Below are positions 23,185 through 34,100 of a DNA stretch of 64,000 bases, piece by piece. The position numbers were made by a program, and so were the translations under genes. Position 1 is the first letter of the stretch. Every line of letters starts with the position of its first letter. Source of the DNA: Furcasterigmium furcatum (lineage: Eukaryota; Ascomycota; Sordariomycetes; Glomerellales; Plectosphaerellaceae); NCBI GenBank assembly GCA_001599815.1, contig BCIA01000006.1, positions 312,961-376,960 on the forward strand, in the 5' to 3' direction. The notes under the pieces are model-generated. The model did no database searches. It had not been told where the DNA came from and saw nothing but the letters and a program-made list of their open reading frames with translations.

Positions 23185-25137
23185 GGGAGGAGCATTTCGG
23201 AAGCCTGTGTGCCGCGTCCCCCCCCCCGTCTCCGCCCCGTCTCCGCCTCTGCTCCGCCTCCGGTGCGGCCTTTTCTTTTGCTCCCACCAAGCTCAAGATA
23301 GAAATTGAGCATCCTGGGCCGCTGCGCCGCCTCGTTTCCGCCGCTATCTATTGTCATATCCAAGTGATGGCTCACCCCTGCGCAAGGCGCTCTGTCAGAA
23401 GAACACAAAGTACTCTCTAGAGCGCTAACATCAACACAAATCGTGCACTGGCCCGTTTTATATCCCACATGATATCCTGGTGGTTGTCTGACTGGCAGAA
23501 ACCGTAGGTTTTCTGCCTGGGGCTGGGCCGGGATTGACTGGAAGGACAAGCCATCCAAGGCCCTTGGCGGTTATCTAGCTGCTCTAAGGATTGAGTCTGC
23601 TAACAGATTCGCGCGGCCTGAGTCGGTAGCTGATATATACAGAGCAAGAAACTTCCCCAAAAGGCACATGTGTGGCTCATCATTGGAACCGCTCCACTCG
23701 AAATCGAAAAGTCCATGTGCCCCGGCTGAACGCCTGCCCTTGGCGGAGAGATATCAACGCGGAGGCTGATTGTCAAATCAAAGGCATTGGCCCTTTATGT
23801 TCCATCACAGCAAGCCTGCCTCGCCTCTTTTGAGGCAAACCTTCACGTAAGGTCTTGCCTGGGTGTCGACGACGAGCTATCTGCGAGAACGGAGCTGAGC
23901 TCGAAGCAGTCGTCTCTACACGGACGAAAACAGGAATTCCGCGACGTCAGAGACTGGTCTGGAGTTCATGCTTCCAAGGGATACTCGACACAGAAGTAGT
24001 GCATTACCCCGAACAAATATGTCCGCTTGGCTTGCAAGATCTGGAACGTGGGAGACAGCACACTTTGAGGTCTGGTATTCTTTGGACAGGCATGTTGAAT
24101 ATTTGACAAGATGCTTGGCGATCAACAGCAACGCAGAAGTCGCAGAAGTCGCAAGCTGGCCTCACGGAAAACCAGCCATGATGCCCACCCTGCCTGACAT
24201 TTACGCCGCCACCTGGCAGTTCTATCCTCCGTTAATTGCAGATGGTGTGGCGTCGCCTCGTGCGGCTTCCTCAACCACTTGAGTGTGGGCGGTGTATGCT
24301 GAGCGAAGGCATCCGCCGATGAGGCGGATTGGATTTAACAGTGATTCTCATCTGGGAGGTTCTTGTTTGCGGGTGGCGAAAGGCCGAACTTAGGACACCC
24401 TCAAGCGTGCCGTCGTGTGCGGTGCCTTCTTCACGGGAAGCGGTGCTCGTTTCCATCGACAGGCGAAGGATTCCACACTCGAAATCTAGCAAGGTCGCTT
24501 GTGCCAGGGGGAGAAGTGATGTAGTCTTGGGGTCATTCATGCGCGTCGGTATGGTGGACTAATCCGGGTTCTCAGCCAAGTGCTTCCAAGGGAGCTTGGA
24601 TATGGGGAAAATTGCAAGCCAGGGCGGCGAGACGTACACGGGTTGGCGTCATGATCGGCCGTGAGGAAGAAGGTTATTCTGGAGCGCGATCTTCCCAGAG
24701 ACAAGCTGTGGAACGTGGGACTGGAGAGGAAGCGGACTGCGGTGGTTTTGATGCGTGCATGACGGCCACCCTGAGTCAGAGCGGGGCGTGAAGTCGCCTC
24801 TGCTGTTGGCGCAGGCGAGAAGGAGGTGGTCACGTCATGGTCGTTCGCTTCGAAAGAAACGGCTTTTGTGCCGGTGGATCGGACATTTGGAAGCCGTCCA
24901 AGTCAACGGATGCTGACCGGCAATGTTCCGGTGGGCAGGTGAGGCTTGCAGGCATACAAAACGACGGGGTGCCGGTTGGACGGATGTGAGCGCAATTGGT
25001 ATTGAAGTCGGGTGAGTGCCTGTTACCCGGTCAGTCTTACAGGGATTCGAGAACAATTCCAATCACATCCAGTGCTTGACCTTCCAATGTGTTGGTACAT
25101 ACTTCTTGGGCAGGTACAAGGCAGCAAGTCTTGGTCT
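23185..25137. other. Intergenic, nothing recognised
   Basis: The first 160 bp continue the TCCGCC-rich composition of the preceding gene. No supported gene was found. Confidence 0.5.
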
Positions 25138-25290
25138 TGCCTCGTTTGCATGGGGTAAGTTTCGAGTCCACGAAGATGATCCGTAGTTGGTGCCCGTCGA
25201 TGCCACGGGCCTTGCCTCGTTCTCGTGGGATGAATTGTAAGTCCACGAAGATATGCTGGAGTTGATGCTATTCGTTGAGGCCACGGGCCT
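25138..25290. repeat. ~75-bp tandem duplication
   Basis: Two diverged head-to-tail copies each begin GCCTCGTT, contain GTCCACGAAGAT in the middle, and end GCCACGGGCCTT. On the minus strand they give related peptides ending NEARPVAST and NEARP, but no domain is recognised. Confidence 0.65.
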
Positions 25291-26037
25291 TTTCATGGAA
25301 CGCCACACAGTCTCCCTTTCGTGGAGGCTCGGATGCTGACGAAGAAAGCATCTTGAGTTCGGGGATTTATCAGTCGACGGCTGCGGTGTGGTCCGAGATG
25401 CAGGGGAAGGGCTTCTTCGAGATGGGATATGGAGCGTCCCGAGTCTGTTACTTGCATGATGGTTTGGTCGATTGCAGCAGAGTTTCTCGGTTGTTGGTAG
25501 GCTGAAGATGGATGGATCGGTCGATCGGTCCGGTGGATTGGGACGTCTTGACCAACAAGCCTGGCTGGCTGAACACGGCAGTCGTGTAGGGGGAAAGGCA
25601 ATCAAATATGCTGGATACCTATCAGAGAGAAAGGTTGTGCGTCAGCAGATGCGAGAGGTGCTTGGTTGTTTCTGCGCGAGATGCCCTGGGAGGAGAAGTT
25701 GTTGACTGTAGTATTGCCCATCTGCCCCGGACGTATGCGCTTGTGCCAAGGGCTGCGGTGCGGGAGGCGAGGGAAAAAGGATGAAAAGGGCATCTGGGCA
25801 GCTAAAAAGATCCCAGGGAGGGGGGTGAAGTCTCGACGTTGAAGGGGAAGAGACAGAGACCTATTCAGCGAGGATGGCGCTGGAAGATGTGAAGAGTGGT
25901 GGCAAGGACGGAAGTTGCATTAGTGGAATGACGGGGGTTCTGGGCCGAGTCCAGCCCTGTCTGAAGTGGAAGGTGTAGAGATGGGCACCTGCCCTCTGCC
26001 CGTCGCTCTTTCCCAGACCAGCAAAGACAGCCTGTCA
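25291..26037. other. Intergenic with a degenerate 23-bp repeat
   Basis: An inverted, degenerate copy of the GCAGAAACGACCAAG repeat lies near 25,649-25,686. No gene was recognised. Confidence 0.45.
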
Positions 26038-26215
26038 TTCCCCATCGTTATGAGGATCACAGAATGCACTGCTAGTCCATAGATATTGCCGTCCAGAGAT
26101 GTTGCCGTCCAGAGATGTTGCCGTCCAGCGATGTTGCCCCTGAAATCTCTACCGTTGAGCAACAGGCCATCTCGACTTTATGAAATCAGGACGGAGGCCA
26201 TATCGATTTTATGAG
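26038..26215 (-). repeat. Inverted repeat, left copy
   Basis: Read on the minus strand, this is clearly homologous to 30,412-30,590. Shared blocks are AAAATCGA.ATGGCCTC, TCCTGATTT, TAGAGAT.TCAGGGGCAAC, GCTGGAC.GCAACATC and ATTCTGTGA....CAT.ACGATGGGG. It contains a 4 x 16-bp internal array (AGATGTTGCCGTCCAG) at 26,081-26,144, where the right copy has about two units. It lies about 110 bp beyond the stop codon of the DUF6536 gene. Confidence 0.75.
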
Positions 26216-26323
26216 ACTTGATCTTACGTCTTGTCGATGTGGTCTGCTTGGGGAGACGAATGTGTCACGGTGGATGCGGACAGCACTTCGTCCTGATCTT
26301 TCATACCACATCCCCAGAGTCTC

Positions 26324-28558
26324 CTATCCGTACACCTCCCCCTGGACAAGCTGCTGCACCTCTCCAGGCGAGAATCCAAGCCAAGTCCTCCTCCTTCCGT
26401 CTTCATCTTCCTCGCTCAAAACGCCCCAGGATAGCACACTCGCAGCCGACTCGGACGCATCGCCGCACGCGCTGGGCAGATGACACGCCGCCGCGATCAC
26501 CGCAGAAGACGCGCCGAGCAGCGGCATGCGCCCCGGAAAACGACGCAGAGTTCCCATCAGCACCACTGCCAGCCACGCCACCAGGCCGATCACGATCAGC
26601 CAGAACAACGCGAGGGCAGAGAACCCCATCGTGGCGATCCCGCGCTCGCCGCTCTTCCTGTTGCCCTGAAGGTCCCACAGGTCCACCTCGGCGTAGAAGA
26701 AGCCCTGACTCAGGAGCCACTGCGCCACGGCCGATACAGACAGGAGAGGAATGGCGTACCGGTAGGGCAGGGAGAGAAAGAAGGTGCTGCGCTGGCTGCC
26801 CCGCGGCGAGGACACCCGCAGCCCTGCCGGCTTTTCGCAGAAGCCGTGCCACTCGCGCTCGGCGAGCATGATGGTGAGAAGGGCATTGTAGAGGAGATAG
26901 GTAAGGGCCAGCGCGAGCTGGGGCAAGTTGGCGAGGAGGATTCTCCCCAGTTTCGTGGAGGGAGAGGAGGATTCGTCGGCGTCGAGGGTCTGCGTGAGCA
27001 TCGACGCCATGTCCAGCGACCCGAGCCCGCGGTCGAAGCTGCATAATCGAGTCAAAAACCAGGTCTCTCATGACTGAAATCCGAATTCAGCGTGTCACCG
27101 GCTCGTAGTACTCACAGTGCCTCCATGGAGACGTCCGCGATGTCTCCGTGGTATCCGCGGATCAGGAGAAAGGCGATGGTGGTGAGGATGAGGACCCCGA
27201 ACCACCACATCGTCGTGAAGCCCCACCTCCTGAGGCCGATGGCCTTCCACCTGGTGACCTCTTTCGGCTCGAACTCCCTCGGTCGCATGGCTGTTCTGAA
27301 GAGGCTCTTGAAGTCGCGAAACCCATACGTGCAGGCTGATCGCGTGATGGTCTCGGATGGCGAGCTGAGATATGATGCGATCACGTCCCCGATGGTGACG
27401 AGGGGGATCGTCTTGTAGAAGAATACCATGCCCGTGATGCAGGACGCGATGAGAACGTTAGAGACTGTAGTAAGCCACCAGAACAGTGGATGCGCTCGCA
27501 GGCGGCAGTCGATGTCAACATTCTCCCTGAGGACGTGCGGCCTGACGGTGATGTTGCCCAAGGAATCGATAGTCCACACGGACCTCGTCATGTTGGCTAT
27601 GTTATCAGCACGACAGAGGACGTTGTTGCTCTGTTCAATAATCTTGTTGCTGTGCAATTGATCGGGGTCGAAGAATTGGCACAGCCACCGAGCCTGGTCT
27701 ATGCCATGGGAAGAATCCATCGTTTCCTGGTCCAGGACGTTGTCTGCAGAGGTTTGGTCGTGGTCCTCCGCGAAGAATATGAGATCTCTGGACTTGTGAA
27801 GAAAAGAATGCCCGTACTGCCGAATGATCGTTTGGATGGAGATCATCTCCCAGTTGTTGGAGAATGGCCGGCCAGACAAGGTGGTGTTTTCAAGGGGCAT
27901 GTACAGCCCCTGGCCGCTGTCTTCGAAAGTGCTGGAGAGAAAGTCTCCGGTCGCCACAGACACGGTGTAGTCGGACGTTGACAAGGTGCTGTAGACGGAG
28001 CTGTTGTAGATCAGGTGCAGGGGCAGGACAGCCAGCAGAACCACGCACCACGCGACCCGGCGACGGGGCGCGATCCTGATCATGTTCCTGAGGGACGGGA
28101 TGCCAATATCCGCGGTTTCGCGGCGGGCGTGGACGACATCGAGCTCGCCTCTGGTCAGGGCTACCAGGACTTGCATCGTGTAATTCTTTCTCGTGTCAGC
28201 CAGCCACGGGTTATAACTCTTGGAGCACGGCACTCACGGTACAAGCCAAGAGGGATGTCGAGGCGATATTCATCGCAAGATGGATCCACATGTCGGTTGA
28301 ATTGACATGGTCGCAGTTTCCGGCCATGAGAGTCGTGCTCCTCGTGAACACGCCCGTGTCGCTGTTCACTGTGACAACGATGCTCACGGCAAGGTTGACC
28401 GCGCCCAGGAGCCATGCCAAGAGGCAGAAAAGCTTCAGAGAGCCTCGCCAGCCGTAGAAGCGCGAACGAAACGATTTCCTTGGAGAGCCTTGCGATTTGG
28501 GACTTGCCGGAGCATCATCCAGCTGTGATGCCCGGACCTGCGCTTCGTCTTTGCTCAT
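26324..28558 (-). CDS. DUF6536-type multi-pass membrane protein
   Basis: Three exons read 28,558-28,238, 28,185-27,116 and 27,038-26,324. Introns are 52 and 77 nt with consistent phases, giving 701 residues. After a short polar N-terminus the FYGWRG..KLF segment opens the first transmembrane helix, as in fungal DUF6536 proteins. Other family-like segments are NYTMQVLVALTR, DIGIPSLRN, PLHLIYNSSVYS, ILLANLPQLALALTYLLYN and RGSQRSTFFLSLPYRYAIPLL. I count about nine hydrophobic helices around a loop of about 200 residues with N-glycosylation sequons. Biochemical function is unknown in the family, and a plasma- or endomembrane location is inferred. It is divergent from the gene at 29,202, with a 643-bp gap. 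Length and domain order look complete. Confidence 0.85.
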
Positions 28559-29201
28559 TTTCGTTCAAAGTTCACGGCCGAGACAATTCGCAAGTTGAAG
28601 GCGTCGCAGGGCAGAATCAACCAGCTCCGTGCAGGGCAGAGCACCAGCCTTAATTATGAATGCCGCCATCGTTGGAAGCCAAGGCTCGCCCGTCGGTGGC
28701 TAAACTCAGCCCCCAGCCCGCCTACAATGAGACAGCCAAGCCTCCAACCACGGCAGTGAAGCTGCCTCAGCCGGTCGTGGGTGCATTGCTAGTGCAAGCC
28801 CCGGGCGGAATTGTCGTTTGTCAACGCACTGGGAAGGGCAACATGGCTGTGATCCAGCCAGAAAGGGATGGCAATAGCTCCTCTTGGCACCTGGGATCGA
28901 CCGCTACAAAAGCTGAGCTCATTCTGCCTTTGCCCACCGTAGCATCGTGACTGTCGAGTTCTCGGGGCATCTGCGACGCATCGTTTCCAGACACTGCTGC
29001 GGTGCAAACGGTACCATCTGCAATTCGCGTCTCCGAGAAGTACTAAAGCATCGACAACCAGATCGAAGCCAACTCGCTTTCTCCAGGCTCTCACTTCATT
29101 CCCTCGGTCACTCGCCTCGCTCCCAACTACGCTCAAACACGGGGTGAGGCTCGCTACCCTGGCAACTCTACCCGGTTGTTTAGGACCGGCACCTGGACGG
29201 C
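28559..29201. other. Divergent promoter region
   Basis: This 643-bp gap separates the starts of the DUF6536 gene (-) and the 290-residue membrane protein gene (+), so it must hold both promoters. No specific element was recognised. Confidence 0.5.
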
Positions 29202-30209
29202 ATGGCAGACATCCAAGTCGGTGTCTGGGTTCTAACAATTATAGGGACCATTGGGGCCTTGACAATCCTCTGTACGGTGGTACCAGGCCCGTTAAGTAAT
29301 CCGGCCTCAACCTCGACCGCCGCAGATGGAGGTAACGGACACGACCCGGTCACGGGTGAACCGGACCGATGCCCTCGACCACGCAGAATGGCACTCACGA
29401 GGTCGCTACTGATCTCAGCCACCATCTGTGTTCTCTTAAGAGCCATATGCTTGTTCACCATCACTCTCGTGCCATACCTCTTCATAGCCTACGTCGCAAA
29501 CGCATTCGAGTTCGCCGCCAAGATTCTCGTATACACCACCCTGATCGTCGCCAAGAGGCAGTTCTTTCGTCTCGAGTCTCCAACGGCGAGGAACCTGTCC
29601 CTCCTGGCAGACTCGGTCTTGATCACCGGCTTGATATGTCTCGGTTCTGCCGCCTTTGGCATCGGGCTGGAGTTGTAAGTCTGTCCCAGATTCCTCAAAC
29701 CATCGACGCACGGGGCTGATGTCCGAATTTCCACGACAGCCAGCTGCGCAATGACAGCGACACTGTGCGGGAGAACTTCTTTTTTGGGCCTGTCGGGGTC
29801 CCAGTGGTCGCTACCTTCGTCTCCTGGATCGTGATCTGCACGATAGCCATCTCGTCCACTTTGCTGCTGAAGCTCGTGCACGCCCGGCGGGCCGGAATTC
29901 AAGGGGTATGCTATTCCAGAAGCAGCAGGAAACCAGAACTCGTCCTGCGCACCATCCACTGACGAACTCATGCAGGTCGAAGTCCGAGCCCTCACGAACT
30001 TCACGGCTCTTGTGATTCCGGTCCTCCTTTTCACCACCGTTGTCTTCCTGATTTCTCTCTTCTACGGAGTGCTGGTCGAGCCTCCAATTTTGTTGACGTC
30101 GGAGGGCTTCCTGGCCATATTCATGCTGTCGCTTGTAGGGGCAATGATTGGGGATTTGTTGCTCCTAGACGCCACCAAGGTGGCGATGAAGAAGCTTCGA
30201 ACTTGTTAG
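29202..30209 (+). CDS. Multi-pass membrane protein, hypothetical
   Basis: Exons 29,202-29,674, 29,740-29,905 and 29,976-30,209 join in phase and give 290 residues. The first intron has donor GTAAGT, and the last has donor GTATGC and acceptor ATGCAG. The product has about seven hydrophobic helices, with a polar 35-residue loop (about 35-65) rich in Gly, Asp and Pro after the first. No Pfam-level motif is recognised. The 7-helix layout recalls fungal rhodopsin-like or RTA1-like proteins but lacks their signature motifs as far as I can see. It is divergently paired with the DUF6536 gene and bracketed by the same inverted repeat. Confidence 0.65.
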
Positions 30210-30411
30210 TTACGACAGAAGAGCCGCGTATGGGTGTCGCAAGGGGGCATATTGCTGTCATCGTCCCCTTCCCTAACTGGTGAGGCAACGGGCACCTTGT
30301 CCACAGCGGGGACAACTAGCTAGACTGTTTGATGCTTTTGGAAACTTCGAAGTACCTCTATACCAAGACAGGAAGGCCCTCGTAATGACCACATCGACCA
30401 GACTTCAGATC

Positions 30412-30590
30412 AAGCCTCAGAAAATCGAGATGGCCTCGCTCCCGATTTTAAGAAATCGAGACGACCTCCCTCCTGATTTTAAAAACTCGAGACGGTCTCT
30501 TGCTTATCAATAGAGATCTCAGGGGCAACGTAGCTGGACAGCAACATCGCTAGACCAGCACTGTATTCTGTGACTTTCATGACGATGGGG
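30412..30590 (+). repeat. Inverted repeat, right copy
   Basis: Homologue in opposite orientation of 26,038-26,215. It opens with two to three ~31-bp modules of the form AAATCGAGA.G.CCTC...CCTGATTTT, then TAGAGATCTCAGGGGCAACG. It ends about 20 bp before the 3' end of the deaminase gene. Confidence 0.75.
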
Positions 30591-30610
30591 GATGGCACCA
30601 GCGGGCCGCT

Positions 30611-32259
30611 TCACCCAAGCTTTACCCCTCCTTCGACAAGATCCTCACCATCGCTGTCATCGATTTCCAACTGGCCAACGATGGATGCCAGATCGTCCGC
30701 GGGCGACGCCACTGACCACTTGTCTTCCAGCGTCATCCTCGCCGAAGAAGTCGCCGAATCGTGGCTCCGGTGCGTCGCGGTTCGGCCACTGAGCAGGGTG
30801 AAGGCATCAGTCCTCACCTTTCTGAGAAGTTTCTCCAGCATCTCTGCCCTCTTCTTCAGTGCCGCCTCGCCCTGAACTGCCCGGACATCGGGGAATCGCC
30901 AATTGGTGTACAAGTTCCCGTGGCTGCTCCGGTGGCCAACCTGTGTTCCGTGCTCGAGAAAGTAGTAGTGGCAGAGCTTGCAGGTCGGCTTGCTGCTGCC
31001 AATGTACATCCAGCCCTTGAAAAACCTCGCCGGGACCACGCCACCGCTGAACTCGATGTGGTTCAGCATTTTCACCTCTCCGTGGACGAGGGGATGGAAG
31101 CCGTTCCGCGTGAACTCGAGCTTGATCCGCTCGTCGAGCTGATATGGCCGGAGTTTTTCGGCGAACTCCTTGAAGAGGGCGATCTTTTTCGTCTCACGCG
31201 TGAGGCGGCCGACGATGCTGTCGGCGGTGAGGCTCTTATTGCGCACGGGGAATCTGACGCCCGTCTTACTCGAGGGAAGGGTGGTGACTGAAAAGATGTC
31301 AAAAAGCTGGGGCCACTGTGCCCTGGCTCGCAAGAAGAAGGAGACAGCCTGGCGATAGGCAAGGAGGCGGCTCATCATGTGTCTCAGTTCGGACCAACAG
31401 TCGCCGGGACCGGCCTCTCGGGCCTCTCGTCCACGAGTTTCGACGTACGATCCGGTGGGACTGTTGAAGAAAACAATGAGGTTTCGGATGACCGTCTGGC
31501 ATTCGCGCACATCTGAGACGCTGTAAGCATGGGAGGATATCTACTCTGACTGGGACAATGTCATACACTCGGATGGGGAGTACACCTCCAATTCCTGCTC
31601 GAAGGTGCAGCAACCAAGAAGCCCTTTGAGATCTAGCTTATAGATGCTGGCTGCGGAAATCGCTGGTTAGCTCATTGATGCAATGAGGCAGACTTCACAC
31701 ACGTACCATTTCCGTCGTCCAGGTCATGGCATTGCTCCAAGCACCTCTGTGCTTCTGAACGCAGGCTTTCCAGGTAGACCTCGACCCGCGGCCTATTGAA
31801 TTGAAGGATCGACGACAAGATTGACCAGATGGAAGTGCTTCCCGGTGGGTGCGTTGGAGATGTCGCGCCGATCTGATCCAAGAGCGCTGTCATGAACGTG
31901 ACCATCTCCTGCTCCTCACCTGCGTCTCTCTGATTCGAGGTGAAATGGTAACAGACCTGTCCTGGCGTGTCCTCAGACACCCACACAGCGGTGACTTTTG
32001 CCCCGTAGTCACCTTTGGTGCTGTCACATATGAGTGCGAGCTTGTCGAGGTAGGCCTGGAATAGCTGCTGCGGATCCGTGACATCGCACGGCTCCGCGGC
32101 ACTGACATAGTCGGCCGAACCTTTCAGCTCATCGTTGAGGGCACGAAGAAGAATGAGAGGCTCGTAGAATTTGAAGTGCTCTTTCGACTTCAGGGGTATG
32201 TTGCCATCCTCATCGACGTTGGCGTACGTGGGAGCAGTCCGCATGGTCACTGTTGTCAT
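30611..32259 (-). CDS. OTT_1508-like (CDA-fold) deaminase domain protein
   Basis: Exons 32,259-31,707, 31,650-31,567 and 31,512-30,611 (introns 56 and 54 nt) join in phase and give 512 residues. The C-terminal half carries HGEVKML (His about 356, Glu about 358), then 32 residues later SSKPTCKLC (Cys about 390 and 393). These are the HxE and PCxxC zinc ligands and proton shuttle of cytidine-deaminase-fold enzymes. The surrounding YIGSSKPTC.LC..YF and SHGNLY.NW..PD pattern fits the fungal OTT_1508-like deaminase family. The N-terminal 210 residues are helical-looking and unassigned. The substrate (free base, nucleotide or nucleic acid) cannot be told from sequence. The C-terminal tail is acidic (DDSDGEDLVEGG). 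All catalytic residues are present, so the gene looks intact. Confidence 0.75.
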
Positions 32260-32908
32260 ACAAAGTCTCGAGAAAGAAAGGCGAGCGTAGGGAGGTGTTC
32301 TCGAGGTGTGAAAGATAACTCAATGACTGGCTTCACTTCTTATTCTGTTCACGAGGGAGCGACCCGTCGAATTCACCTGACCAACAGCCAAATGGTCCCG
32401 GCAAGGCAGCATTCGTCAAGATCGCATGCGAGGACTTCAACATGCGCCAGTTGGAGTTCGATATCACCGACATCAAGCTGCATTCCTGCGGGAGGCCCTC
32501 CAATATTTCAAGCACAAGTACATGTATGCAAACAGGCCCAATCGGAGGCGTGGGCTCATGCAACCAGGTCCAACAACATGCCGAATTGATCCAATGACCG
32601 AAGCTGCGTGTCGACATACCAAGGATCGATGGTGTCTGCGACGAATCATCGCATCCAAGCTGCCCACCATCCACACCGCGAGCGGGCAAAAGCAATTGGA
32701 CACGCATCTTTCGGTGTCGAATGCGAAACGCCAGGGCGCCTCGTCGAGGCTGTCGCGGAGGTCTCTGGAAATGATAAATAGGCCGCAGCTGAGCAGCCGA
32801 CGACACGGACTTTCTGCCCCAGATCCTCAGAGCTTTCCAGTCACCTTGCCCCTTTCACTGCACCCTCTTTGGCTTCTTTCGAACTCTTCAACTTGGGCTG
32901 TTGGATTC
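32260..32908. other. Divergent promoter region, no gene recognised
   Basis: This gap lies between the start of the deaminase gene (-) and the zinc-finger gene (+). No element was recognised. Confidence 0.5.
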
Positions 32909-33757
32909 ATGTCATTCTATCCCACCGAAGAGCCCCCTGACCCAGGGCTGGCGTACCTTGATGAGGGATTCGCGCAGGGTACGCATTTTCAGTCTTGTCC
33001 TTTCAGCTTGTCCTGAAACTGAGCTAATTGTCCGCGGCAGTCAATGAATTCCTCGACTACTACTCTGGCCCGCAGCTATTCGAGGACGAGACCACCTCGA
33101 TGGCCACCGATGCCCAATTTGTCCCTGTCTACGATACTTACGTCCCCATAGACGACCCCAACTCCCTGGCTTAGCCGGGGAGGCAGCTATGTATTTCCGG
33201 CACTGTCCCTCCCCTGGGAGGGTCATCCCGATCTCTTACGGGGTCTTTGGTGGTGGAAGATTCGGAGCAAGCGGTCGACCCATCTTCGGATGTTGACAGC
33301 TCAGGTACGCAAACTAGCACAAAGCACTCTTGAAGCGTACTCACGATTCCAAGGGCGACGCAAGGGAGGTCATCGCTGGTGTTGTGGTCAATGGTACCAA
33401 GTCGGGTGGGATATGAAGTATGTAAACCGCCCACGCTGATGGCATCTGCTGACGATGTACGGAAGTCGACATCGTAGGATTCACGAGCGACCCGTCAAGT
33501 GCCAGGTGTGCCGAAAGGGGTTTACGCAAGAAAACAAAGGCTTGCCTGAGCACTACTGGTGTCATCACCCGAAATTTGCGAAGGAGAACGATATTCCGAA
33601 CCCTGAGCGCTGGTGCCTTGTTTGTGGAACGCGGTTGGCCAAGGCATCTTATATCAAGAGGCATTTGGAGAGCAGCAAGGCCTGGATGTGTGCGGAGGTT
33701 CTCGGGGGTTTGTCTCAGGACAGCCAGGTCACTCATATCAGACCTGATCTGTCGTGA
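32909..33757 (+). pseudogene. C2H2 zinc-finger gene interrupted by in-frame TAG
   Basis: Four exons can be read: 32,909-32,978, 33,041-33,304, 33,354-33,417 and 33,466-33,757. All splice signals and phases are good. The spliced frame runs MSFYPTEEPPDP... through an acidic linker (VVEDSEQAVDPSSDVDSS) into a zinc-finger region. There CGQWYQVGWDM-NRHRRIHERPVKC is followed by CQVCRKGF and WCLVCGTRLAKASYIKRHLESS. Within exon 2 a TAG at 33,172-33,174 follows DPNSLA, while the same frame stays open for 130 nt after it up to a clean GTACGC donor. One C-to-T change from CAG would explain the stop. It could instead be hidden by an intron I missed, but I see no good donor. If the stop is real, the fingers are not translated from this start. 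Confidence 0.55.
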
Positions 33758-34100
33758 CTTTGGCGAGTTGATTTGAAGGAGGCAAGCCGGTGTGTTCATG
33801 ATTTACAGTCCCTGGAATTTATACTTCTTACCTCTGCAGAGAACAACTCTTTGATTGAACTTCTGGCTCCGACGGAAGGAACACCAAAATCCGCCCAGGA
33901 GAGCGATCTTGTGTCCCCTTTGCAAATTTCTGTCCAGCTGCCAGGTTTCAATCCCTTTAGAAGCGCCTGCGGTGTTTGGCTGTGAGAATCTTGTCTTATT
34001 GGGAATGTAGATGACCCTGAAGTTCAGCAAACTATCCTCTCTGTATCTTGACACTTGTCGTGCCTTGGTAGGCCGCGGCGCGACGGACATCTTCGCATTC
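33758..34100. repeat. Intergenic with dispersed repeat copy 2
   Basis: Positions 33,846-33,965 match the repeat at 21,692-21,800. The rest is unassigned. Confidence 0.45.
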
